From contig NZ_JAUDRJ010000001.1 in the NCBI RefSeq assembly GCF_030382115.1, positions 231,626 to 274,156 on the forward strand: a stretch of 42,531 nucleotides of DNA. Direction: 5' to 3'. How positions within the stretch are numbered: position 1 is the first letter of the stretch; the number at the start of each line of letters is the position of its first letter. Positions 33,001 through 41,095 of this stretch are shown here, piece by piece. The DNA is from Nostoc sp. GT001. GTDB taxonomy: Bacteria; Cyanobacteriota; Cyanobacteriia; Cyanobacteriales; Nostocaceae. The position numbers and the translations under genes were made by a program. The notes below the pieces were generated by a model. It ran no database searches. It was not told the origin of the DNA and was given only the letters and a program-made list of their open reading frames with translations.

Positions 33001-34270
33001 GATAACCGGATGTGAGCGATCGCCGATACAATGGTTCTAATAAATTAGGTAAGCGTTTTTTAGCACTCTGGGCATCCATCCAGTAAAGGCATAGCGAACA
33101 AAACAATGTTTGTAAGCTATTTTCTTCTTCCACGGAAGAAATATGACCACTGACTACAAATTGTTTTTGAGTAATATCACCAAGGTGTACTTGCAGTACC
33201 ATTTTCAGTCTGCCATAAGTGAACCTCAGCCAATGATCTGATTGGCGGGACATCAAACTGGTATACTCTTCTGCTTCTTTGAGGTGTTGTGCTGAACCAT
33301 CTTTTAAAAGTGCGAGGATGAAAAATAAGCCCCCAATTGTATTGAAATAGATTTGGCGTTTGCCTGTAGCTTTTTTGATGGCTTTCAGGGCATCTTTATA
33401 ATATTTGATGGCTTGTTCATTCTCACCCTGCAAAAAACTTAACCAACCCCAAAAGATCGCAGCATTATTTTGATATTCTTTTGATATCCGCCCCAGACTT
33501 TCTTGTGCTTCTTGGGTACAACCCTGTAACAACAGTTGTTCTGTCAAAATCAGATGTAGATAATCTGAGCAATGTTTTCCAGACGTAGAGCATTCTTCTT
33601 CCAGCATCATCAACGCATCTTCAGAAGCGGATAATTTTAAGGCTGAATTGAAGAGGATACTTGATATACCACTTTCATATAATCCTTGTGGTAGGGTCTT
33701 AAACCAATCTGCATCAAATGGATTATTGTATATTTGCTCAAAGATATTTTCTATTACTATTTTTTCTTCACTATCAGCGTACTTTTGGTAAGCTTCAATT
33801 TGCTGATTAATAAAACTAAGGTCTTGACGATAAATACCAATGCGGATTTCTCTGATACACTGGCGTAAGTTGTAGAAGATCCGAGAATCTCTGTTCCAGT
33901 GAGTACGTATTGGTAGCTTCTCCTCTACTGCTGTGACGAGAATTTCAAACTGTCCGGTTTGTACAGCATGGCGAGTAGCAATTTCTGTGAGTAATGGATG
34001 ACATTCAGCACCTTGCCTGTTTTCCTGTATTAAGAAGCCTGCTTTTAACAATTTATCAATTTGGGGACTAAGGGTTTTAGTACCCCAAGGTTTATTGTTT
34101 TCATCTAAAGCACCAGTTTTACTAAGACAACTTACGAATGAATTTTTGTCTATCGGTGCATAAATTACCGAAAATAACTGGATAATTTTTTGTATGGAAG
34201 GATGTAATTTGAAGTATTTATCCGCAAGTTGTGTTTGTAATTTTGTGGTATCAGTTGCTAAATTAATCAT
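30059..34270 (-). CDS. SNF2/RapA-type helicase-like ATPase with long N-terminal region
   Basis: A 1403-residue protein. The last 450 residues are a complete SWI2/SNF2 motor: LRDYQMEGFCWL (motif Q), ADQMGLGKT (Walker A, about 970), VLDEAQAIKN (DEAQ box, about 1066), TTGTPIENHLGELWNLF (motif III), then the C-terminal lobe with ALVFSQF, GTGLNLTAADYVIH (motif V) and QASDRAHRIGQQRPV (motif VI). The N-terminal 500 residues look like alpha-helical repeats (TPR-like, for example QEAQESLGRISKEYQ), and residues about 510-900 match the intermediate region of bacterial SNF2 proteins. It would act as a DNA-dependent ATPase translocase, probably remodelling protein-DNA complexes. It lies 128 bases downstream of a SWIM zinc-finger gene on the same strand, a conserved pairing (ywqA/ywqB in B. 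subtilis). Confidence 0.92.
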   Translation of the reverse strand: MINLATDTTKLQTQLADKYFKLHPSIQKIIQLFSVIYAPIDKNSFVSCLSKTGALDENNKPWGTKTLSPQIDKLLKAGFLIQENRQGAECHPLLTEIATRHAVQTGQFEILVTAVEEKLPIRTHWNRDSRIFYNLRQCIREIRIGIYRQDLSFINQQIEAYQKYADSEEKIVIENIFEQIYNNPFDADWFKTLPQGLYESGISSILFNSALKLSASEDALMMLEEECSTSGKHCSDYLHLILTEQLLLQGCTQEAQESLGRISKEYQNNAAIFWGWLSFLQGENEQAIKYYKDALKAIKKATGKRQIYFNTIGGLFFILALLKDGSAQHLKEAEEYTSLMSRQSDHWLRFTYGRLKMVLQVHLGDITQKQFVVSGHISSVEEENSLQTLFCSLCLYWMDAQSAKKRLPNLLEPLYRRSLTSGYHWLAMETAELLSRLKPSSNYKQLAEALREYSNIQTIVDLIRPQEAWEMCLNALANLQKEPQTPGKPESELRLAWFITFYPSRCVLQPKEQKVNAKGEWSKGRPISLKRLSSALSEFDYITPQDMRVCSCIEVYSEGYYGKVDYTFGEKAISALIGHPLVFWEDTPTIRVEIVKGEPELLVKKEKLGRLTLEFSPKLPESQNILHIKETPTRIKVIEITAEHRRIAEIIGIDNKLNVPAFAEKQVLAAINAVSGIVTVHSDIGGGSEGAEEVPAQTLPHIHLLPANASLKISLLSRPFAQGGPYYRPGTGGETVIAEIDGKRLQTRRNLSEEKQLAAYAVAACATLTQTEEQDGEWIIDDPEDCLELLLELQALENNVVIEWPQGEKLRVSHNADLKDFNLSIQRQQDWFAATGELKLNNDLVLDMQQLLELLEKTPSRFIPLGDGQFLALTQAFRKRLDELRMFSEKHSSCIRFHPLATLGLEDFVDEVGKVKADKHWKTHIQRLQEVKNLQPELPSTLQAELRDYQMEGFCWLARLAHWGVGACLADQMGLGKTLQALAVILRNAHEGPTLIIAPTSVCMNWVSEAQKFAPTLNIIQFSGANRQKLLDGLQPLDMLVCSYGLLQQEEVAQMLSQVQWQTIVLDEAQAIKNMTTKRSQAAMNLKSNFKLLTTGTPIENHLGELWNLFRFINPGLLGSFESFNQRFATPIEKYQDKLARNKLKKLIQPFLLRRTKNQVLEELPSRTEILLHVELSREEKAFYEALRRQAISKLTESDAEAGKKHLQVLAEIMKLRRACCNPSLVMPDTELSSSKLQLFGEVLGELLENRHKALVFSQFVDHLHIIRDYLEHQGINYQYLDGSTSVAERKKRVDAFQAGSGDIFLISLKAGGTGLNLTAADYVIHTDPWWNPAVEDQASDRAHRIGQQRPVTIYRLVAKDTIEEKIVQLHHHKRDLADSLLEGADISGKISTEALLQLISEG

Positions 34271-34398
34271 ACTATTGGTCTGTTAAGTGAAGTTTGAAGG
34301 GTAAAAGAACGAACCAAAGAGGCGCAGAGGGCACAGAGTCAGAGAAAAAAGAGATGTTTAAGAAGTGTCTCACCCGTCAAAGTTAACTTGACAGACTA

Positions 34399-36165
34399 CT
34401 ATTTATTCAGTTCTTTAAATAATTCCATTAATTTACGTTTACGTCCATGAGCAGCTTCTAGTTGTGAGCGATAAGCAGACCATTCAGCTTTTTGTCCAAG
34501 TTGAAGATAGGCAGCTTTGACTTTTTTTAGCCAATTAACCGCAGCGTCATAACGGTCAGCTTTTCCTTGTTCCATTATTGGTTCTGCTCGTCTGCGAGCG
34601 TTATCAATAACCCAATCTGGACGATGGGAAACTGCTGCATCCATAACTCGATGAACCAGTTTGGAATCATAATAAGTATCTCTTTCTACTGTTTTAATTG
34701 CATCATCAATTAATCCTTCATGGAGGAGAATATCAACTTGAGCTTCTTTTATTCCCCAATCTGGCTGATCTCGTAGTGTTTGCAGTAAATCTTGTTTGAG
34801 CGTCAACCAAGTTTCTCCTGCATAGTCTTGAATTTTATCATAGTCTCGAAACGATGGTCTGATTTTAAAAGCAATGATGCTGGCAGTTAACGCAGTGGCA
34901 TTATCTTCTAATCCTTGGGCTAAATCACTTGTCCAAGTAGCAAATTCATATAAACAGTTACCTGTTAAATTGATACCAGCTTGGCATATTTCTAAAGCTT
35001 CAACCAAATAACCATCTTCTCGCAATATTTTTGCCAGGGCAAAACCCTCTTCTGCTTTTTCCATGAGGATTTTAGCCGCAGACATGGCTTCTTCTACTCT
35101 TCCTAAAGCTGCTAATTGCGTTAGGTATTGCAGAGTTATTTCTTCTACTAAAGCTAGATTTAAATACTCTGTATAACGATTTTGACGTTCAAGAATTTGC
35201 AAGCGAATCAAGGCTAAATCATCAGCATAGCTTGGTCGTTCATTTTCCCAAAGTTCTGCGGTATCATCTCCTTGCATAATTTGTTGCAGTGGTTCATGAT
35301 CCCAACCTTGACGCAATGCTTCTAAGCTCATACTAAAGTCTGCACTGATTTCGTCTTGCCATGATTCCAACATCAACTGCAAATCTACTATTTCTCCTGT
35401 AGACATTTCTACACACAAAATTGCTTCTGTCCACGCGCTGTCAAGAGGTTCTGCTATAGAATAACTGTCTCCACCGTAATCGAGTAATTCGTCCCATTCT
35501 TGGGCATAAGTTTCGGTAATAGTTTCGAGAATTGCGATCGCATTATTGCCATCTCCATTTTCTGCTAACTCCCGCGCTTTCTCAATTACAGCCAGCAAAT
35601 CATTTGTAAATGGATCTTCTTCTGAACCATACTCTAATTCTTTCAATCCATCCTGCAAAATCCGCAAGACATGAGAGCGGAAAGGTGATGTGTCAATTTT
35701 GCTTTGGCGGGTAGAAGGCTGTTTTGTTTTTGGTTTTGGTAAGTCTATCAAACTGACAAACTCATCAATATCATCAATTATTTCTGGTCTATTTTCCACC
35801 AGTTCTTGCAGTAATCGCTGAGTTTGAAGAAGATCGAGGCGATTTAATAATTGTTCTAGCGTTGGACGTTCTTCAATCCTATCTGATTGACGCGAACAGC
35901 TTAATAAGGTGGCAACAATATGTTTGCACCAACCATCATAATCATAAGGACAGGTACAACTTGCTGAGGTAATTCCACCTGCATCAAAACGAATACTGAC
36001 TTGATATGGTGTAATTTCGCCGCCTTCTACCTCTGCTTGAATTAGATTACCGCGTTTTTTGAGATCGGCGATTGCACCCCTGCGGTAATATTCTTCACCA
36101 CGACTGTAGGATGAAGCGTTGGAGTTATGACGTATTATTGCTTCAGAAATTTCTGGAATCGACAT
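34399..36165 (-). CDS. SWIM zinc-finger protein
   Basis: A 588-residue protein from the ATG at 36165 (an in-frame TTG at 36174 is possible). The N-terminal region carries a SWIM domain with CTCPYDYDGWCKH (about residues 71-83; Cys-X-Cys-X7-Cys-X-His), expected to bind zinc and DNA or protein. The rest is mostly helical and repeat-like (ALAKILREDGYLVEALEICQ), resembling TPR-type scaffolds, and the C-terminus is basic. Proteins of this sort commonly precede SNF2 genes and are thought to be their partners; the SNF2 gene follows 128 bases downstream. The joint function is not established. Confidence 0.85.
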   Translation of the reverse strand: MSIPEISEAIIRHNSNASSYSRGEEYYRRGAIADLKKRGNLIQAEVEGGEITPYQVSIRFDAGGITSASCTCPYDYDGWCKHIVATLLSCSRQSDRIEERPTLEQLLNRLDLLQTQRLLQELVENRPEIIDDIDEFVSLIDLPKPKTKQPSTRQSKIDTSPFRSHVLRILQDGLKELEYGSEEDPFTNDLLAVIEKARELAENGDGNNAIAILETITETYAQEWDELLDYGGDSYSIAEPLDSAWTEAILCVEMSTGEIVDLQLMLESWQDEISADFSMSLEALRQGWDHEPLQQIMQGDDTAELWENERPSYADDLALIRLQILERQNRYTEYLNLALVEEITLQYLTQLAALGRVEEAMSAAKILMEKAEEGFALAKILREDGYLVEALEICQAGINLTGNCLYEFATWTSDLAQGLEDNATALTASIIAFKIRPSFRDYDKIQDYAGETWLTLKQDLLQTLRDQPDWGIKEAQVDILLHEGLIDDAIKTVERDTYYDSKLVHRVMDAAVSHRPDWVIDNARRRAEPIMEQGKADRYDAAVNWLKKVKAAYLQLGQKAEWSAYRSQLEAAHGRKRKLMELFKELNK

Positions 36166-36263
36166 AGCACCCAAGTCTTTTATTTTTAGCTTACGCTTAA
36201 ACTGCCTTTATTTCTCCTTGGGACTGTATCCCACTTCAATCCAATATCCATGAATGAAATTGA

Positions 36264-36572
36264 TTCAAGTCGGAAAACTGGACAAGGGATAAAACTGATG
36301 TTAGCTTCTCTGGTGAAGAAAATATTGGGGTTTATCAATCGTCACAGTGGGCAGAACGTGGATTCTGTAAGCAGTGTGGTAGCCATCTATTTTACAAATT
36401 GAAACAAAGTAACCAGTATTTCATGCCTGTTGGACTATTCGATAGTTCTGAAGGTCTTGTTTTCGATCATCAGGTATTCATTGATGAAAAGCCCAAATAT
36501 TACTGTTTCGCCCATGAAGCTAATGACCTAACAGGGGCTGAGGTCTTTGCACAGTTTGCACCTCCTGAATGA
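36264..36572 (+). pseudogene. GFA/CENP-V family protein remnant
   Basis: The plus-strand frame reads TDVSFSGEENIGVYQSSQWA, then ERGFCKQCGSHLFYKL and MPVGLFDSSEGL, and ends with AQFAPPE at 36572. This is the C-terminal two-thirds of a glutathione-dependent formaldehyde-activating (GFA) family protein, including the second zinc site CKQCG and the WAERGFC segment. The N-terminal GGCHCGAVR-type zinc site and a start codon are absent, and a TGA closes the frame at 36261. There are no internal stops, so the loss is recent or the truncation was a single event. Confidence 0.8.
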
Positions 36573-36658
36573 GTAGTAACAGTAGAGTTACCTTTTTACC
36601 AGTTTGAGTTAGCTTGGGCGAATGAGCGCACTGCTTCATTCACCCTTGAGACAACAAC

Positions 36659-36910
36659 TCACCCCGCAATACCTTTTCCACTCTTGTAGTTCATCGCCCT
36701 TGGTTTCCTCTTGCCTATAGGGACTACTTTCGATTGCTTCGGAGGTTGAGGAGGGCGGCATTTCTCGCAATATAGAGGTCTAACTCCAAAGGTTTCTCGT
36801 TGTGTGGGTTGTTCACACTGCTTGCATACGAAGTTGAAAACGCGAGTATGAATTTCCCGCTTGTGCGCTCTAACGGTGTACTCTCGGACTTCAATAATTT
36901 TGCTGGGCAT
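36659..36910 (-). CDS. Small zinc-binding protein
   Basis: An 83-residue basic protein. Two Cys-X2-Cys pairs (CKQCEQ at about 29-34 and CEKC at about 48-51) make a small zinc ribbon. A basic, Pro/Lys-rich tail follows ([18 protein letters not shown]). This suggests nucleic-acid binding, but the family is not recognised. It lies 142 bases downstream of the RecD2 gene on the same strand. Confidence 0.65.
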   Translation of the reverse strand: MPSKIIEVREYTVRAHKREIHTRVFNFVCKQCEQPTQRETFGVRPLYCEKCRPPQPPKQSKVVPIGKRKPRAMNYKSGKGIAG

Positions 36911-37052
36911 TGATTACCTATTGTGGTCTTACTTCTAAAATATAGTTTTTCATCTTAGTTCTGCAAGATCCGTGCGTCATCTAACTGAAGTAATTCTACT
37001 TAATCGGGGATTTAAAAGTATAAATCAAATAATTCAACAAACTTTTTTATTT

Positions 37053-39299
37053 TTAACAATGCTGGGCTGCATGAAGTAACCTCTGCTGTAACCGTGTGTA
37101 GCGCTGTTGGTCATCTGTAGAGCGCACCGCCAGGGATATCGCTTTTTTTGCTCCAACTACGATTGCTAACTTCTTGGCACGAGTTATACCAGTGTAAAAT
37201 AGATTCCGAGTCAACATCATATAATGCTGCATATAGATTGGCAGAATCACCACTGGATATTCTGATCCCTGACTTTTATGAATAGTCACGCACCACGCTA
37301 GCGCAATTTCATTCAAGTCCGCGTAATCGTAAACTACAGTCCGCTCACCATATTGGACTGTAACTTCTTGCTCGACAATATCAATATTTCGGATAATTCC
37401 CAAATCGCCGTTGAAGACTTCGCGGTTGTAGTCGTTGGTCAACTGGATGATGCGATCGCCCTCACGCAATAAATTGCCGCCCCTGTTAATCTCCACCTTG
37501 TCGGGACTAGGTGGATTAATTAGCTGCTGCAATACAGTATTTAGGTTACGAGTCCCAACTACACCCCGTGTCATCGGGCAAAGGACTTGGACATCAGTAG
37601 CCGGATTAAAACCTAAGCGGGGAATGAAATCAGCGATCAGTTCACAGATTGCTTGTACTCCATGTTCCGGCTGATAACCTCCGCCGTGCCAAATACAGTC
37701 AGACACAGGATTGTCAGAAATCGGTTCAATCGTGGGATAAATTCCTCGATTAATCTGATGAGCAGCAGTGATGATTGCACTTGTTTGAGCTTGGCGGAAT
37801 ACCTGAGTTAACCGCACTACTGGCACACGACCAGAATTAATCAAATCAGCGAGTATTTGACCTGGATCCACAGATGGTAACTGGTCAATATCGCCCACCA
37901 ACAACAATTGAGCGCCTTCTGCTACTGCTTTAACCAAGGAGTACGCCAGAAACAAATCAAGCATCGAAGCTTCGTCAGCGATAATTGCTGTATAGGGCAA
38001 AGGGTTTTCACTGTCGCATTTAAATCCCCTTGTCCTGGGGTCAAATTCTAACAATCGATGTATAGTTTTTGCTTCAAGTCCAGCCATCTCACCCAAGCGT
38101 TGAGCAGCCCGTCCAGTCGGTGCAGTTAGAGCAATAGATTTCCCCATTGCTTTCCAAAGTGAGACAATGGTGTGGGTGGTGAAAGTTTTTCCAACGCCAG
38201 GGCCACCAGTAAGGATCATGATTTTGGAATAGGCTGCTGTTTCTACAGCTTGGTGTTGCTGTTCTGAAAGCTGAATTTTACGGCTAGCGGTGAAGCGGTA
38301 TATCCAATCACGCACGCGCTCAATGTCAGTACCAACAGGCTTTTCTAAACGTTGGCGGATCAGTTGAGCTAAATTCTGTTCAGTATGAAAGTAAGTCGGC
38401 TTGTAGCAAAGTAGGTTTTTCTCTTCATCTCGCTCTCTAATCAGGTCGTCTGCTAGAGCCATGTCTTTGATGATTTGTGCAATCACTTCTTCTGTTGGTT
38501 GATGGGATTCAGTAGTCAGCAGTTTGATTACCGATTCAATCAGTTCGCTTTGTGGCAAGTAACAGTGGCCATCTTCAGCAGCTTCACTTAAACAGTGGAT
38601 AATTCCTGCACGGTAACGAAATTCTGAATCCGGGGCAATTCCTATATTTCTCGCAATCTTGTCAGCAGTCAGAAAGCCAATACCGTAGATGTCGGCTGCC
38701 AACTGGTAAGGATTATGGGTTACTGTAGCGATCGCCTCATCCTTATATTGCTTGTAAATCTTCACAGCATAAGTGGTAGAAACGCCATGCCCTTGGAGAA
38801 ACACCATAACTTCTTTAATAGCTTTTTGGGTTGACCAAGCGTTTTTGATGAGTGTGATCCGTTTTTTGGCAATACCCTGAACTTCAATCAGTCGTTCAAT
38901 CTGGTTTTCGATGATGTCGAGCGTTTCTAAACCGAAGTGAGCAACGATACGCTTGGCTGTGACTGGTTCCACGCCTTTGATTAAACCACTGCCCAAATAT
39001 TTCTCAATTCCGGTGAGAGTGGCTGGTTTGGTTTCTCGATAATTAACTACCTGGAACTGGGGGCCAAATTGTGGATGGTCACGCCAAAAACCAGTTAGTT
39101 GTAGAGTTTGACCTGGCTGAATATTGGCAAAGCTGCCGACAATTGTTGTCAGTTCGGTGCTACGGGGGCGGGTCAGTCTTGCCACTGTGTAACCCGATTC
39201 AGCAGAATAAAAAGTTAAACGTTCTACGACTCCGGTGATTGTTTCGTGTTGAGGAAAGGCACTTACTTGTTGAGGGGAAAGATTAGAAGGAGTGGACAT
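37053..39299 (-). CDS. recD2: RecD2-type ATP-dependent DNA helicase
   Basis: A 748-residue protein, the usual length for RecD2 (stand-alone RecD without RecBC). The N-terminal region (about 15-95) is an OB-like fold, followed by helix-hairpin-helix repeats (GLIKGVEPVTAKRIVAHFG; IYGIGFLTADKIA) typical of RecD2. The superfamily 1 motor has Walker A (TGGPGVGKT, about 363-371), TAPTGRAAQR (motif Ia), IADEASM (motif II), GDIDQLPSVDPG (motif III) and the C-terminal LAWCVTIHKSQGSEYPVV and YTGITRAKK (motifs V and VI). It is a 5'-3' helicase involved in repair and fork stability. The parB stop lies 218 bases upstream, so the two may share a direction of transcription. Confidence 0.92.
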   Translation of the reverse strand: MSTPSNLSPQQVSAFPQHETITGVVERLTFYSAESGYTVARLTRPRSTELTTIVGSFANIQPGQTLQLTGFWRDHPQFGPQFQVVNYRETKPATLTGIEKYLGSGLIKGVEPVTAKRIVAHFGLETLDIIENQIERLIEVQGIAKKRITLIKNAWSTQKAIKEVMVFLQGHGVSTTYAVKIYKQYKDEAIATVTHNPYQLAADIYGIGFLTADKIARNIGIAPDSEFRYRAGIIHCLSEAAEDGHCYLPQSELIESVIKLLTTESHQPTEEVIAQIIKDMALADDLIRERDEEKNLLCYKPTYFHTEQNLAQLIRQRLEKPVGTDIERVRDWIYRFTASRKIQLSEQQHQAVETAAYSKIMILTGGPGVGKTFTTHTIVSLWKAMGKSIALTAPTGRAAQRLGEMAGLEAKTIHRLLEFDPRTRGFKCDSENPLPYTAIIADEASMLDLFLAYSLVKAVAEGAQLLLVGDIDQLPSVDPGQILADLINSGRVPVVRLTQVFRQAQTSAIITAAHQINRGIYPTIEPISDNPVSDCIWHGGGYQPEHGVQAICELIADFIPRLGFNPATDVQVLCPMTRGVVGTRNLNTVLQQLINPPSPDKVEINRGGNLLREGDRIIQLTNDYNREVFNGDLGIIRNIDIVEQEVTVQYGERTVVYDYADLNEIALAWCVTIHKSQGSEYPVVILPIYMQHYMMLTRNLFYTGITRAKKLAIVVGAKKAISLAVRSTDDQQRYTRLQQRLLHAAQHC

Positions 39300-39498
39300 T
39301 GCTTATGATTCAGATGCCGCACATCATTATAATACTGGAAATTAGTTAATTGTAGTACATAAATACTAAAGTGATTGAGTTGATATCTTTTAGAAAAATG
39401 AACTCTACTGTTAGGTAATATATCTTTTAGCTTTCTTCCGAGATATAACTTGCCTGGTCACTTTTCCTAAAACCTCAACAGTAAGCTGCTTTAATACA

Positions 39499-39520
39499 TG
39501 ACCCAAAACATTTTGGGTCA
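39499..39520. promoter_or_regulatory. Candidate parS site overlapping the parB stop
   Basis: TGACCCAAAAC followed by ATTTTGGGTCA: a 22-base dyad with one central mismatch. It is identical, except for one base, to the core of the palindrome upstream of parA (41170-41191). The parB stop codon is its last three bases. Confidence 0.65.
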
Positions 39521-40516
39521 CTTTTGTTGTAAAAATTCTTCTATTTTAAGTAGTAAACTTTCCGCTTCTTGGAGATGATGTGGATCTTTTTCAATGTTTT
39601 TCAGAGATTTTTTAAATTGCTTGTAAGCACTATCAAGTCTAGTTTGGATAGGGTTTTCTGAACTGGGTTTGATGACTTTTACCCGTTTCTTGATTTCAGC
39701 AAGTGAAAGATTGTTGGCGATTGCTTCCCATAACAGTTCTTGCCTAATACCAGAGTTGCTAATTTTAGCAATCTCTAGACCTTTGGTATATTCAATTTTT
39801 CCTTGGCGAATAGCTTCCAGAATTTCTTGAGGTTTTTTTAACAAGGGAAGTCTAGTTTTGACAAAAGATTCCCATGTAATTCCCCCACAAAATCCAAACA
39901 CTACTTGAATCGTGTCAAACTTAGGATGCTCTAAAACGTTTTTGAGACCTGAGCGACGTTTGAGATTATCTATTTGGTACAGCAGACTTATAGCTTCTTC
40001 AACAGTCCCTTCAATCGCTAAAGAAAGGAGTTTCAAAGTGCCATCTAAATCTTCTAAGGCACTAAAATCTCGGCGATTTTTGTTTTCTGCAAGTGATGCT
40101 TTGAAAGCTTCAAGGTTGTTCCAGTTAAAAATTCTGACGGGCAATGGATCGATTTCTGCAAACTCAGAACCATGATAGCGGCGTTTTCCAGCAACAAGTT
40201 CATATTCATCAGGCAATTCAAGGCTTAGTGGACGAACCCATAATGGAGAGTGAATCCCATTTGGTTTTAGGTCATTTAGCGCCCAAGCTTTTAGTTCATC
40301 TTGGTCATAGTAGTAGCGCACAGGCTGTCCACCTGGCACAAAACTGAAAGTTAGATGAATTTTACTACGGGGTATCCATACTACTCCTGAATCCTTGCTC
40401 GATTCATTGGTAATTATCTCGCTCTCGTCCGTATCAGGAGTAAAGCTTAAAATCTGTTTTAGGTTAGCAAGTCTTTGATTGGTTCCAGCTTTGCTAGTTC
40501 CTTCCAATCTTCCCAT
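39518..40516 (-). CDS. parB: ParB-like partition protein
   Basis: A 332-residue protein. The ParB N-terminal domain can be recognised: a promoter-arm-like segment with IPRSKIHLTF, then NGIHSPLWVRPLSLE (counterpart of ParB box I) and YELVAGKRRYHGSEFAEI (counterpart of box II, normally GERRxRA), and NKNRRDFSALEDL (counterpart of ExNxxRxDLSP). The middle (about 180-270) would hold the HTH (KKPQEILEAIRQGKIEYTKG), and the C-terminus is a coiled helix. GGAGGG stands 8 bases before the ATG at 40516, supporting this start. It overlaps parA by 58 bases in another frame, so they form one operon. Confidence 0.88.
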   Translation of the reverse strand: MGRLEGTSKAGTNQRLANLKQILSFTPDTDESEIITNESSKDSGVVWIPRSKIHLTFSFVPGGQPVRYYYDQDELKAWALNDLKPNGIHSPLWVRPLSLELPDEYELVAGKRRYHGSEFAEIDPLPVRIFNWNNLEAFKASLAENKNRRDFSALEDLDGTLKLLSLAIEGTVEEAISLLYQIDNLKRRSGLKNVLEHPKFDTIQVVFGFCGGITWESFVKTRLPLLKKPQEILEAIRQGKIEYTKGLEIAKISNSGIRQELLWEAIANNLSLAEIKKRVKVIKPSSENPIQTRLDSAYKQFKKSLKNIEKDPHHLQEAESLLLKIEEFLQQK

Positions 40517-41076
40517 GCTTTTTTCCCTCCTCTTTTAATTTCATAAATTGGCTTCCCCTCGGCAGATGCATGTTCGTAAACTTTCAACCGTTGAATCCCT
40601 TGTTCTAACACAGGTAAACCTTGTTCTCTAAGGGTATGAAAAGCGATTTCTCCATCTGGCTCTGACGATGGAGGTACAACAGTTAATAAAACAGAATATT
40701 TGGTTTTTGATGGAAAACTTTGAACCATCATGTTCAAAGCACTCATTGAGAGAGCAGAAGGAGTTGTAATAGCTAAAAGTAAATCACATCCGTCAACTAG
40801 CTCTTTAATTTCAGCTGAACTTGGTCGCGCAGGGGTGTCAATGACAATAAAATCAAACTTCTCTTTTGCCATTACTCGATTAGCTGTATTTTCTGTAGCC
40901 ACTTGAAAGGGTAAGTAGCCGCGAGATCCCCAAACGGATGCTGAACGATTAGGATCGTAATCAATGAGCAAAACTTTATATCCTTTCTGTGCGAACAGGC
41001 AAGCCAGACACACTGCTGAGGTAGTTTTGCCCACACCCCCTTTAAAAGCAGTCAGTGTTACAAATTTGGTCGCCAA
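40459..41076 (-). CDS. parA: ParA-type partition ATPase
   Basis: A 205-residue Walker-type ATPase of the short plasmid ParA (type Ib-like) class: no N-terminal DNA-binding domain, deviant Walker A (FKGGVGKTTSA, residues 10-20) with signature lysine, switch I (LLIDYDPNRSASVW) and Walker B (FDFIVIDTPARP). It starts with TTG at 41076, 8 bases after GGAA. It drives plasmid (or replicon) segregation together with ParB bound to parS. A parS-like palindrome lies 85 bases upstream, where it could also serve as the operator. A divergent gene begins about 20 bases away. Confidence 0.9.
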   Translation of the reverse strand: MATKFVTLTAFKGGVGKTTSAVCLACLFAQKGYKVLLIDYDPNRSASVWGSRGYLPFQVATENTANRVMAKEKFDFIVIDTPARPSSAEIKELVDGCDLLLAITTPSALSMSALNMMVQSFPSKTKYSVLLTVVPPSSEPDGEIAFHTLREQGLPVLEQGIQRLKVYEHASAEGKPIYEIKRGGKKAWEDWKELAKLEPIKDLLT

Positions 41077-41095
41077 AATTCTGTTTCCGTTACTT

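Noticed and set aside
40964..41095. Upstream extension of the zinc-ribbon gene
   Set aside because: It would overlap the parA 5' end on the opposite strand by more than 100 bases, and its residues mirror the parA codons.
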